DNA from: an uncultured Prevotella sp.
GTDB taxonomy: Bacteria; Bacteroidota; Bacteroidia; Bacteroidales; Bacteroidaceae
Assembly: GCA_905233165.1 (NCBI GenBank)
Contig: CAJODL010000010.1
Span: 42,397 to 106,396, forward strand
DNA length: 64,000 bases
Direction: 5' to 3'
Below the pieces are notes generated by a model that worked only from the letters and a program-made list of their open reading frames with translations, searched no databases and was not told the DNA's origin. Positions 41,573 through 51,100 of the stretch are shown in pieces (the first letter of the stretch is position 1; each line of letters starts with the position of its first letter). A program made the position numbers and the translations under genes.

Positions 41573-43669
41573 ATGAAAACCAAGACAATCAATCTCTCAC
41601 TTAAACGTCCTTTGGAACTTTGTTTCCTAATGATGTTCCTGTTGTCATTTAGTGTTAATTCTCAGGCACAGAATCCTTATTTGCCTTTGTGGGAGCATGT
41701 TCCTGATGGTGAGCCACGCGTTTTTGAAGACCCTGATAATCCAGGCAAATATCGTGCCTATATCATTGGTTCTCACGATGTTCACTTTACCAAGTATTGT
41801 GGTAACGACATTCGTATGTGGTCAGCACCTGTTGAAGACCTCACACAGTGGCGTGACGAAGGTCCTATCTTCTCATGGTATGTCAATGGACAGTGGGATA
41901 CCATGTATGCTCCTGATTTGGTAGTGACTACCGATCGCTCTACGGGTAAGAAGACATATTGGCTCTACCCACACTCTCGTGGTAACGGACGTGTTCCTAT
42001 GGTTTGTAAGGGTGACCGACCAAATGGGCCTTTTACTCCTGTAAACCTTACTCCTGACGGTACACGTTGCCTGCCTGGTTCCAAGATAGACTTCGACCCA
42101 TCTGTCTTCGTAGAGCCTGTTAACGACAAGAAAGATAAGGACTACTCTAAGGGCTATCGTGCTTATGTCTTCTACGGCTTCCAGCACTCTACAGCCTTTG
42201 AGCTCGACCAGAATACCATGTATTCACAGCGTGAGGGAACAGAGGTCATAGACCCATTCATTCCTGCCAGCAGCCGTGACAGAAAGCTTCTTGACAAGGA
42301 AGGTAGCGTTTATAAGGCTCTCTATAAGGGACAGAATCCACTCGACTTCAACTTCTTCGAGGCCAGCAGCATTCGTCAGGTGGGTAATAAGTACGTAATG
42401 GTATTCTCAGGTTACTCCGGTCCTGAATATGGTCTTGGCAATACCAATAGTGCTTTGCGTTATGCCTATGGCGATTCTCCACTCGGCCCTTGGCGTTCTG
42501 GTGGTGTATTGGTTGATTCTCGTGGCGTAGTGCCAAATGCTGACGGCACCAAGCTCATCACTACCAATGCAGCTCACAATACTCACGGTTCAATCGAGCA
42601 GATTAACGGTCAGTGGTACGTATTCTACCATCGTCCTCCACGTGGTTTCGCTAATGCTCGTCAGGCAATGGTGGCTCCTGTAAAGATTGAATGGGATAAG
42701 AAACCAGTTGCCAAAGGTGGTAAGGTGCGCATTGTGGCATACGACCCATTTGCTCCAAACAACGAATGGACAGCAAAGGCTTCTGATGGTAATGAATACA
42801 CAGGCGCTGAGGTTACCAGTGAAGGCTTCCAGATATTCGGTCTGCCTTGCTACGGTTACTATTCTGCAGGTATAGCATGCTATATGGCAGGACCAAATGC
42901 CAACCAATATATGCAGGACAACCACGATGTTTGGAATAACTCTATGGACCTTGCCGGTTTGATGGGTGGTTCTATCATCGGCTTCAAGTATTTCAACTTT
43001 GCTGGACTCGACAAAGACACAAAGGGCATAAAGGCATTCAATGGATTCAATAAAGATTTGACAAATAGTTTCTACCTGAACATGACGACAGAAGGTGGCA
43101 CTGAAAAGTTCAAGATTCATGTAATGCTCGATGACCCATACAAAGGCAAGGAGATTGCTGTCATCGATGATTCCAATACAGAAAGGATGACTACACGTGA
43201 TATTGGTGTTGATTTGTCAAAAGAGACAAAAGAATATCTTGCAAGCCTGAAAGGTAAGCATGCCCTTTATCTCGTTGTTGAAGGACCTGAAGTAAAGCAG
43301 CCAGAACAGCCACAGCGTGGTCAGTTCGGACAGCGTCCACAGCAGCCACAGCGTCCAAAGGGACTCTTCACTCTTCATGGCTTCGGATTCACAAAAGGCG
43401 GTCATAAGATTCCTGTTGTACCAAATGTTACCATCACTGTTGACGGCAAGAAGATTGCAATTCCTGATACACCGGTTCGTGCTACCAACCAAAATGGCTT
43501 GATGGATGCCACAACATACCAGACCTATGCCCCTCTCGCTTCTGATTCAAAGATAGCAGTATCAGCATCAGATCCAAGTGTGAAGTTCGAGGTCAGTGGC
43601 ATTACAGCCAACCGCGCAACTGTCAAAGCAACATACAACGGAAAGACAAAGACGTTCCTGATAAATTAA
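41573..43669 (+). CDS. Secreted GH43-type glycoside hydrolase with C-terminal domain, 698 aa
   Basis: A signal peptide (ELCFLMMFLLSFSVNSQAQ) precedes a five-bladed beta-propeller. Likely active-site positions are the Asp of FEDPDNPGKYRAYI (about 50), the Asp of MYAPDLVV (about 112) and the Glu of NFFEASSIRQVG (about 262). HNTHGSIEQINGQWYVFYHRPP is typical of GH43. Residues about 420-580 look like a carbohydrate-binding jelly roll (MAGPNANQY, GLMGGSIIGFKYFNF). A Pro/Gln-rich insert (QPEQPQRGQFGQRPQQPQRP) interrupts it near 580. The substrate is probably a plant arabinose- or xylose-containing polymer, which is not decidable here. No SusC/D pair is adjacent. Confidence 0.82.
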   Translation: MKTKTINLSLKRPLELCFLMMFLLSFSVNSQAQNPYLPLWEHVPDGEPRVFEDPDNPGKYRAYIIGSHDVHFTKYCGNDIRMWSAPVEDLTQWRDEGPIFSWYVNGQWDTMYAPDLVVTTDRSTGKKTYWLYPHSRGNGRVPMVCKGDRPNGPFTPVNLTPDGTRCLPGSKIDFDPSVFVEPVNDKKDKDYSKGYRAYVFYGFQHSTAFELDQNTMYSQREGTEVIDPFIPASSRDRKLLDKEGSVYKALYKGQNPLDFNFFEASSIRQVGNKYVMVFSGYSGPEYGLGNTNSALRYAYGDSPLGPWRSGGVLVDSRGVVPNADGTKLITTNAAHNTHGSIEQINGQWYVFYHRPPRGFANARQAMVAPVKIEWDKKPVAKGGKVRIVAYDPFAPNNEWTAKASDGNEYTGAEVTSEGFQIFGLPCYGYYSAGIACYMAGPNANQYMQDNHDVWNNSMDLAGLMGGSIIGFKYFNFAGLDKDTKGIKAFNGFNKDLTNSFYLNMTTEGGTEKFKIHVMLDDPYKGKEIAVIDDSNTERMTTRDIGVDLSKETKEYLASLKGKHALYLVVEGPEVKQPEQPQRGQFGQRPQQPQRPKGLFTLHGFGFTKGGHKIPVVPNVTITVDGKKIAIPDTPVRATNQNGLMDATTYQTYAPLASDSKIAVSASDPSVKFEVSGITANRATVKATYNGKTKTFLIN

Positions 43670-43675
43670 GCCCCC

Positions 43676-43712
43676 TCCCCGCCGCGAAGCGGCATCCCTC
43701 TCCGAGAGGGAG
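43676..43712. repeat. REP-like GC palindromes after the GH43 gene
   Basis: ccgccgcgaagcggc and ccctctccgagagggag form two adjacent hairpins. Confidence 0.65.
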
Positions 43713-43737
43713 GAGGTAAGTTAATGGTTAAAGAAAT

Positions 43738-43770
43738 TGGCGCAAGATGCAATCGCATCCTGCGCCTTTC
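43738..43770. terminator. Bidirectional terminator, GGCGCAAGATGC family copy 2
   Basis: GGCGCAAGATGC, loop AATC, GCATCCTGCGCC, then TTTCTC. It lies between the convergent GH43 and MATE genes. Confidence 0.82.
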
Positions 43771-43790
43771 TCGTTTAGCGTCTGCTCAGG

Positions 43791-43852
43791 CTGGGAAGAC
43801 TTTGTAGTCGTTACAAACTGCTGCCGAGGGTCTTGGGAAGACTTTGTAGTCA
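43791..43852. repeat. 18-nt direct repeat between GH43 and MATE genes
   Basis: tgggaagactttgtagtc occurs at about 43792-43809 and 43834-43851, 42 bp apart. Confidence 0.7.
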
Positions 43853-43878
43853 CCACAATGAACAATTTACAGAAATAT

Positions 43879-45231
43879 CTATGGTTTTGTCACCAAAATC
43901 ACAGCCAGCGTCAGGAATTCTGTGACAGGAACTGCGAGCCACATGCCTTCTGGGAAGATGAGCATTGGCATCAGGATGAAAGCAGGAACAAGGAATATCA
44001 AACCTCGAAGCAGCATGAATACAGTTGCACGAATGTTCTTCTCGATAGCCTGGTAATAGCCTATGATTGACACATTCAGGGCAAAGAATATTGACGATAT
44101 TGCAAACAATGGCAGTCCTGCTATTGCTATCTCATACGGTCTGGTGCCAGCATGCAGGAAAAGTCCGATAATAGGTTTTGCGCCAAGTGTAAGAATCAAT
44201 GTTGCCACTATTCCGCAGATGGCTGATGTACGCAGGCTAAGTCTGAAAGCCTCACTAACCCGGCTGGCATTTCCTGCGCCATAGTTGAAACTGATGATAG
44301 GCTGAGCTGATTGTGCTATGGAATTGTTTATCATTACCACGATTGGGTAGAGATAGCAAGCCACGCAGAAGGCTGCCACACCATCCTCTCCTAATTCGCG
44401 TATGAAGACATAGTTGCCCACAAGCAGCATCAAGGACATAGCAAATTCGCCAAGCATCGAGGGGAAACCGCTTCGAACCATATAACATATATTTCGGACT
44501 GTCAGGTAAGCACTCGTAAGGCTGAGTTTTAATCTGCGGATATGGAGCGTCTCAGTTCGGAAAGTCATATACCATACTACCATTGCTGCTGCTAAGGCAC
44601 AACAGAGTGTTGATGCGAGGGCACTGCCCGCAATACCCATGTGCATCGGGAAGACAAACAGCCAGTCAAGAAAGATGTTTAGGACGCCAGGGATAATCTC
44701 TAACGTGGCAGCAAACTTTGGAGAGCCGTCAAGGCGGATAATGAATGTGCCGACCAACTGACATATAATAAAGACGCAGCCAGGAAGGATGAAGAGAAGG
44801 TACTGCTGAGCCAATGGCATGAGAATGTCACTACATCCTAAAAGGCGCAGGAAAGGTTCTTGGTAGAAATATATTAATATGGAAAAGATGCCCATCAGCA
44901 GCGATGCCACCTCAAGGGCTTGGGTGATGTTGATATCAGCCGCCTTATTATTACCCTGTGCCAGATGGATGCTTGCCACTACAGATACTCCTGCACCAAA
45001 CATCAGGGCAATGCCCGTCGTCATCAGGAATAAAGGCGCTACAATATTGATTGCCGCCAAAGCATCGCTTCCCACACCTTGCCCTACAAAGATGCCGTCA
45101 GCAACAGTAAAGAGAGATGCGAAAACCATAGACAGCAACGTTGGGAAGAAGATGCTACGAAACAACGGTTCTATCTTCGCCTTCCCAAAGTCAATACTGT
45201 CCCTCTTCAGGTCTTTCATCTTTTTTATCAT
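43879..45231 (-). CDS. MATE-family multidrug/Na+ efflux transporter, 450 aa
   Basis: About twelve membrane helices occur in two similar halves. Characteristic segments are FFPTLLSMVFASLFTVADGIFVGQGVGSDALAAINIVAP at residues 25-65 and QSAQPIISFNYGAGN near 290. The NorM/DinF-like pattern fits export of cationic compounds in exchange for Na+ or H+. The substrate is unknown. Start at ATG 45231 (MIKKMKDL), with a second ATG four codons later. A single gene, convergent with GH43. Confidence 0.9.
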   Translation of the reverse strand: MIKKMKDLKRDSIDFGKAKIEPLFRSIFFPTLLSMVFASLFTVADGIFVGQGVGSDALAAINIVAPLFLMTTGIALMFGAGVSVVASIHLAQGNNKAADINITQALEVASLLMGIFSILIYFYQEPFLRLLGCSDILMPLAQQYLLFILPGCVFIICQLVGTFIIRLDGSPKFAATLEIIPGVLNIFLDWLFVFPMHMGIAGSALASTLCCALAAAMVVWYMTFRTETLHIRRLKLSLTSAYLTVRNICYMVRSGFPSMLGEFAMSLMLLVGNYVFIRELGEDGVAAFCVACYLYPIVVMINNSIAQSAQPIISFNYGAGNASRVSEAFRLSLRTSAICGIVATLILTLGAKPIIGLFLHAGTRPYEIAIAGLPLFAISSIFFALNVSIIGYYQAIEKNIRATVFMLLRGLIFLVPAFILMPMLIFPEGMWLAVPVTEFLTLAVILVTKP

Positions 45232-45256
45232 ATCTTACACATTTATATCTAAAATC

Positions 45257-45550
45257 CTATGTCCAGAACTCTTTTTCGTCTGTTTTTCGCATCTGGCTTT
45301 GGCACTTGGGACAGGTGTGCATATCCCACATTCCGATGTTGTCATTACCACATTTGGGACAAAGTCTGCCGACTTCGCTGCTGAAGGATGGAGCAACATC
45401 GGCTATGATGCCTCCAACAACGATATTCTGGATGCTGTTGCACTCTGGGCAATATATGGCACTTATCTTCTGACGAAAGTATCCCCTACCCTCATATATT
45501 TCTGCAGAATATCCACAATTATTGCAACGATATATATGTTTCCAAGCCAT
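45257..45550 (-). CDS. Small zinc-ribbon protein with four CxxC motifs, 97 aa
   Basis: Four Cys pairs (YRCNNCGYSAEIYEG, IYCPECNSIQ, LCPKCGNDNIG, HTCPKCQSQM) form two zinc ribbons. No other domain is seen. ATG 45550 (MAWKHIYRC) is used rather than the longer frame to 45625, because a -7 element TATCTTTG (45567-45560) lies in between. It may bind nucleic acid or be a metal-site scaffold. Its function is not known to me. It is 25 nt upstream of the MATE gene on the same strand and may be cotranscribed with it. Confidence 0.75.
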   Translation of the reverse strand: MAWKHIYRCNNCGYSAEIYEGRGYFRQKISAIYCPECNSIQNIVVGGIIADVAPSFSSEVGRLCPKCGNDNIGMWDMHTCPKCQSQMRKTDEKEFWT

Positions 45551-45618
45551 ATTTTGGTGCAAAGATAATAATAATATGTGGTACAATAAGGAAGAAAATA
45601 AACTTTTTTTGGTAAAAA

Positions 45619-45650
45619 TTTGCATGATTGGAATCTTTTACATACTTTTG
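45619..45650 (+). promoter_or_regulatory. Promoter of the DUF349 gene
   Basis: TTTG (45619-45622), 20 nt, TACTTTTG (45643-45650). Confidence 0.8.
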
Positions 45651-45723
45651 CACAGCATTTTGCGTACTAAATTTGATTAAATACTAACAAAGAAAATAAA
45701 ACAATTCCGAAATAAACAACAAC

Positions 45724-47388
45724 ATGGAAGACTCTCAAGAAAAGCATCTTTATGCAACCAAAGAGGAAGTGCTGGAACGCGTTAAGACACTTGCTCACGG
45801 AGAAGAAGAAATTACAAAAGCGGAGCTGGATCATCTGAAGACAGCATTTTATTTCCTGCTAAACCAAGAGCGTGAAGCCTCAATGAAGGCCTTTCTCGAT
45901 GGTGGTGGTGATGCCTCAGAATATGTGGTGGAACAAGACCCTGTTGAAGAAGAATATAAGGCCGAGATGGCGCTGATAAAGGATAAGCGTCAAGAACTGT
46001 TCAAGCAACGTGAAGAGGAAAGACAGGCTAATCTGAAACGCAAACAGGAGATAATAGAACGCATCAAAGCCCTCACAGAAGCTGAGGACATTCATGAGGC
46101 TTATAAAGAGGTGAAAAACCTTCAGGATGAGTGGCATGAGATAAAGTCTGTACCACCAGAGAATGCTGCAGAACTGTGGAATAGCTATAAGTTGTGCTTA
46201 GAGCAGTTCTATGACTTGCTAAAGCTGAATTTCGAAGCTCGTGAATATGACTTCAAGAAGAATCTTGAGGCCAAGACGGCACTCTGCGAAGCAGCAGAGA
46301 AATTGGGCAATGAAGAGGATGTTATCAGTGCCTTTCACAGCCTTCAGGAACTGCATAACCAATTCCGCGAAATAGGACCTGTAGCAAAAGAGCTACGTGA
46401 AGAGATCTGGCAACGTTTCAAGGCTGCCAGCAGCATCGTCAACAAACGTCATGCAGAGCATTTCGACAATATCCGCAAACAGGAGGAAGAAAACCTTGAG
46501 AAGAAAGCCGAACTGTGCGACAAGGTCGAGATGATAAATATAGATGAACTGAAGAACAGCAACGACTGGGAAGCAAAGAGTAAGGAAATCATTGATATTC
46601 AGGCAGAATGGAAGAAGATTGGTTTCGCTCCAAAGTCTATGAATGTAAAGATTTTTGAACGTTTCCGTGCTGCTTGTGACAGATTCTTCTCTGCTAAGAA
46701 TGAGTTCTTTACACAACTCAAGGAAAGCTTCCAGGAAAATATCACCAAGAAGGAGGAATTGGTAAAGGCTGCACAGGCTCTGCAAGACTCTACAGAATGG
46801 AAGGCAACAGCCGACAAGATGATGGAGTTGCAGAAACAATGGAAGACCATCGGTATGGTACCAAGAAAGATTGGTGACCAGTTGTGGAACGACTTCATTG
46901 CTGCCTGCAATAAATTCTTCGAGGCACGTAATGCTGCAACTGCTGGTGCTCGCTCTGAGCAGCAGGAAAACCTGCAGAAGAAGCAAGAAGTGATTGCAAA
47001 GATTAAGGCTTTGGCAGAAAATGACGAAGAATGCACTCAGGAGGCTATCAAGGCCCTGCAAGACGAATATGCTGCCATCGGCCATGTGCCATTCAAAGAG
47101 AAAGACAAGCTTTATGATGCTTATCGTGAGGCTTTGGACGAGGCATACGGCAAGATGCGTAAGATGCGCAGAAATGCTGCAAAAGCAAATCATTCTTCTC
47201 AAGGCGGAGGTCATCCAATGTCTGCTCAGAAGAGATATAACGAGAAGAAGGAAGAACTTGCTACAATGGAGAACAATCTCCTATTCCTGACTGCTTCAAG
47301 CAAGAAGGGCAATAGCCTTATCGACACCATGAAGCAGAAGATTGAGCGACTCAAAGAAGAACTTGAAGAGCTGAAAGAAGAGATTTAA
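45724..47388 (+). CDS. DUF349-repeat coiled-coil protein, 554 aa
   Basis: At least four copies of a 70-75 residue helical unit are present. Each has a W-K-x-I/V-G motif: DEWHEIKSVPPENAAELW, NQFREIGPVAKELREEIWQRF, AEWKKIGFAPKSMNVKIFERF, KQWKTIGMVPRKIGDQLW, DEYAAIGHVPFKEKDKLY. This is the DUF349 repeat. The C-terminus is a coiled coil (MKQKIERLKEELEELKEE). It is cytoplasmic with no signal, and its function is not established. In this phylum DUF349 proteins are abundant and usually monocistronic. A hairpin terminator follows at 47445-47481. Confidence 0.88.
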   Translation: MEDSQEKHLYATKEEVLERVKTLAHGEEEITKAELDHLKTAFYFLLNQEREASMKAFLDGGGDASEYVVEQDPVEEEYKAEMALIKDKRQELFKQREEERQANLKRKQEIIERIKALTEAEDIHEAYKEVKNLQDEWHEIKSVPPENAAELWNSYKLCLEQFYDLLKLNFEAREYDFKKNLEAKTALCEAAEKLGNEEDVISAFHSLQELHNQFREIGPVAKELREEIWQRFKAASSIVNKRHAEHFDNIRKQEEENLEKKAELCDKVEMINIDELKNSNDWEAKSKEIIDIQAEWKKIGFAPKSMNVKIFERFRAACDRFFSAKNEFFTQLKESFQENITKKEELVKAAQALQDSTEWKATADKMMELQKQWKTIGMVPRKIGDQLWNDFIAACNKFFEARNAATAGARSEQQENLQKKQEVIAKIKALAENDEECTQEAIKALQDEYAAIGHVPFKEKDKLYDAYREALDEAYGKMRKMRRNAAKANHSSQGGGHPMSAQKRYNEKKEELATMENNLLFLTASSKKGNSLIDTMKQKIERLKEELEELKEEI

Positions 47389-47444
47389 CTTAGTAGCTTA
47401 ATGGCTTAGTAGCTTAAAAGTTTCCAAGATAAACGTTAAAATTT

Positions 47445-47481
47445 CGCACGTACACAATATATTTTGTGTGCGTGCGTTTTT
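47445..47481 (+). terminator. Intrinsic terminator of the DUF349 gene
   Basis: CGCACG-TACACAA pairs with TTGTGTG-CGTGCG across a short TATAT loop, followed by TTTTTCT. Confidence 0.8.
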
Positions 47482-47513
47482 CTATTAGTGCGCATAATCT
47501 CGCACACACGCAT

Positions 47514-48146
47514 ATGCTAGAATACATTAAAGGCGAACTGACAGAGATAAACCCTACAGAAGTTGTTGTAGAGGTGAATGGTGTAGGATATCTTTTAAAC
47601 ATATCTCTCAATACATTTAGTGCCATACAGGGCAAGAAGGAAGTAAAACTGTATGTTGACGAATCTCTCGTAACAGGAGGTCGTGACGACAGCTATACCC
47701 TCTATGGTTTTTACAATAAACAGGAGCGTGAGATATATCGCATGCTGATAACGGTAAGCGGTGTCGGCAGCAATACTGCCCGCATGATACTCAGTGCCAC
47801 AAGTGCTACAGAATTGGTCAATATCATCGCTTCAGGCAATGAGAAGGCTCTGAAAGGTGTAAAGGGTATCGGCCTGAAGACAGCACAGCGCATTATTGTT
47901 GACCTGCGTGACAAGATGACGCAGAGTGGACTTATTGCTGAGACATTTGATGCTGGTAATTCTGGCGAAGCAGGAAAGTTGGATACTAACATCAACAGCC
48001 AGACAAAAGAAGAAGCTGTTGGAGCCCTCACTATGCTGGGTTTTGCACAGGCACCAAGCAGCAAGGTCGTTACGGAAATTCTACGTGGCAACCCCGATAT
48101 GCCTGTAGAACAGGTTATCAAACAAGCTCTGAAACTCATTAAGTGA
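47514..48146 (+). CDS. ruvA: Holliday junction branch-migration protein RuvA, 210 aa
   Basis: An N-terminal OB-fold ([34 protein letters not shown]) is followed by helix-hairpin-helix motifs ([39 protein letters not shown]). The C-terminal UBA-like domain III ([14 protein letters not shown]) contacts RuvB. ATG 47514 is chosen, since the upstream extension ([16 protein letters not shown]) is encoded by the terminator tail. The stop codon overlaps the sprA GTG start. Confidence 0.96.
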   Translation: MLEYIKGELTEINPTEVVVEVNGVGYLLNISLNTFSAIQGKKEVKLYVDESLVTGGRDDSYTLYGFYNKQEREIYRMLITVSGVGSNTARMILSATSATELVNIIASGNEKALKGVKGIGLKTAQRIIVDLRDKMTQSGLIAETFDAGNSGEAGKLDTNINSQTKEEAVGALTMLGFAQAPSSKVVTEILRGNPDMPVEQVIKQALKLIK

Positions 48147-51100
48147 AGAAACTGACTCTCATACTGATGCTTATGCTGGTCATCGCAGGTTCTGCTATGA
48201 CCTATTCTCGCATAATGCCTGACGACGAGCCAGAGAAGGATAACAAAGAGAAAACTGAAGAGGTAACACCTCGATGGAAGGTACAGAAGACAACCCCTGT
48301 AACCTATGACGACATGCAGACAAAATCTGCTGACCTGCAGGATCCTGAAAACCTAAAACAGGAGATAGTTTATAACGACACTTTAGAGCGTTATGTCATT
48401 GGTAAAAAGATAGGAAATACCTGGGTTGCTGCCCCTATCATGATGGACCAACAGGAATTTACGAAATGGACAGAGAAGCATCTCTTCTCTGATTACTTCC
48501 GACAGAAGAATGCTGAGATTTTCGAGAAGAAGGGTAAAGAGAAATTTGACTTTACTGATATGCACTTCGACCTTGGTCCTGCAGAAAAGATTTTCGGCCC
48601 TGGAGGCATCAGGATAAAGACGCAGGGAACTGCGGAAATAAAACTGGGTGCAACATTGAAGAATATTGATAATCCTTCTCTCCCTATCCGAAACCGTAAA
48701 ACAACGACTATAGACTTTGACGAGAAGATAAACATCAATGTCACTGGTAGCATCGGCGATAAAATGAGGATGAATCTGAACTACAACACAGATGCTACTT
48801 TCGACTATGATGCCCAGAACCTGAAACTGAAGTATGAAGGTAAGGAAGACGAAATCATCAAGCTCGTTGAGGCTGGTAATGTTTCCTTCCCAAGCAACTC
48901 TTCACTCATTCAGGGAGCACAGTCACTCTTCGGTATCAGAACAGATATGCAATTCGGAAAACTGAAACTGCAAACTGTTGTATCACAGAAGAAATCAACC
49001 TCATCAAGTGTCAGCACAAAAGGTGGTACACAAACTACACCATTTGAATTAAATGTTGCCAACTACGAAGAAAACCGTCACTTCTTTATTGGTATGTTTT
49101 TCCGTGAGAACTATGACAGATGGATGGCAACACTCCCCAACGTAACAACTGGTATCACCATCAATCGTGTTGAGGTTTGGGTAACTAACAAGACAGGTTC
49201 ATCTTCAAATACTCGTGATATCGTAGCCTTTGCTGATTTAGGAGAGAGTGCCAGTGCTACAAATCCTAACAGAGGAAGAGTTGTTGGTACCAGCAGTAAT
49301 CCTCAGAATGCAGCCAGCGGACTATATAGCCAGCTGAACGGTCAGTATGTGGAAGCCCGTAATATCAGTATGACAAATGATGTATTGGCTAATAGCGGAT
49401 TAAACTTTGAGAAAATAGAAAAGGCCCGTCTGCTGTCGTCATCAGAATATACTCTCAATAAAGCAATGGGATATATCTCTCTGAAGACCCAGTTGCAGAC
49501 AGATCAGGTATTGGCAATAGCATACGAATATACTTATAATGGTGTAACATATCAGGTGGGTGAATTCTCTTCGGATAATACTGATGTCTCAAGCGCTATC
49601 TTTGTCAAGTCGCTGAAGAATTCCAACAATACACCTTCACAGCCCAACTGGTCATTGATGATGCGTAACGTTTATTATCTTGCTGCATCTGTCCAGAAGG
49701 AGAAATTCAAACTTGACATCAAGTACCAGAGTGACTCTATCGGAGTATATGTCAACTATATCCCAGAGCCAGCAGTAAAGTCAACACCATTGATAAAGCT
49801 GTTGGGTGCTGACCGACTCGATGCTAATAACAGAGTAAAGAGTAATGGTTACTTTGACTTTGTAGAAGGATATACAGTTTCCAATGGTCGTGTTTTCCTA
49901 CCTAAGACAGAGCCATTCGGTTCAGCTCTGGCAAGCGAACTGATGGCAAAGGGTGCCTTCAAAGACAAATACATCTATCAGGAACTTTACGATACCACAA
50001 AGACTGCTGCAAAGGCGATGGCAGAAAAGAACAGGTACAAACTCGTAGGACAATATAAAGGTTCTTCTGCTAATGTCATCTCTCTGGGTGCATACAATGT
50101 GCCACAGGGAAGTGTTGTCGTAACAGCAGGTGGTGTAACACTTACTGAGGGTTCTGACTATTCTGTTGACTATAGCGCTGGTGAGGTAACCATTCTCAAT
50201 CAGAGCATCATCGATGCTGGTACATCTGTGAATGTTTCTTTGGAAAGTGATACCGATTATGGCATGCAGAGAAAGTCGATGTTTGGTATCAACTGGGAAT
50301 ATGATTTCTCAAAGGACTTACAGCTGAGTGGTACTTTTCAACATCTCTCAGAGCAAAGCCTCACTACCAAGGTCACAACTGGTAGTGAGCCAATGAGCAA
50401 TACTTTGGTGGGCTTTAACATTAACTGGAAGAAGGAAAGCCAATGGCTCACCAATATGCTTGACAAGATACCTCTCCTGCATGTGAAACAACCTTCTCAG
50501 ATACAGTTTAATGCAGAATTTGCAAAACTGTTCTCAAAGATTAGCAGCGGTACACAGGACAATGCCTCTTATATTGATGACTTCGAAAGCAGCACCAACA
50601 ATATCGACATTGCTACTCCTGCAGCATGGACACTGAGTAGTGTGCCTACAAGGAGTAAGGATTTAGCATGGAATGGTTTAAGTCTCAACAAGGGTACTCT
50701 GGAATCTGGTAAGCATAGAGCACGTCTTGCATGGTATTATGTTGACCCACTTTTCACTCGCCGCTCCTCTACCCTTACCCCTGCACACATCAAGAATGAC
50801 CTTGAGCAGTTGTCTAACCACTATGTTCGTGAGGTATATGTCAGCGAATTGTATCCTAACCGCAGCCAGAGCACATATAGTGGTGCAACAACAACATTGA
50901 ATATCCTCAACCTTGCATACTATCCAAAGGAGCGTGGTCCTTACAACTTCAATACCAATCTTGACGAAAATGGTAGATTTAAGGATGAGGACAAGAACTA
51001 CACTTGGGGTGGTATGATGAGAAAGCTCGACCAGAACAACTTCGAGGAATCAAACATCGAATATATAGAGTTCTGGATGATGGACCCATTCATCTATCAC

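Noticed and set aside
43747..44070. 107-codon plus-strand frame
   Set aside because: Begins in a terminator hairpin and overlaps the MATE gene on the other strand.
45551..45625. Longer start of the zinc-ribbon gene
   Set aside because: The added 25 residues cover the -7 element and are low-complexity hydrophobic.
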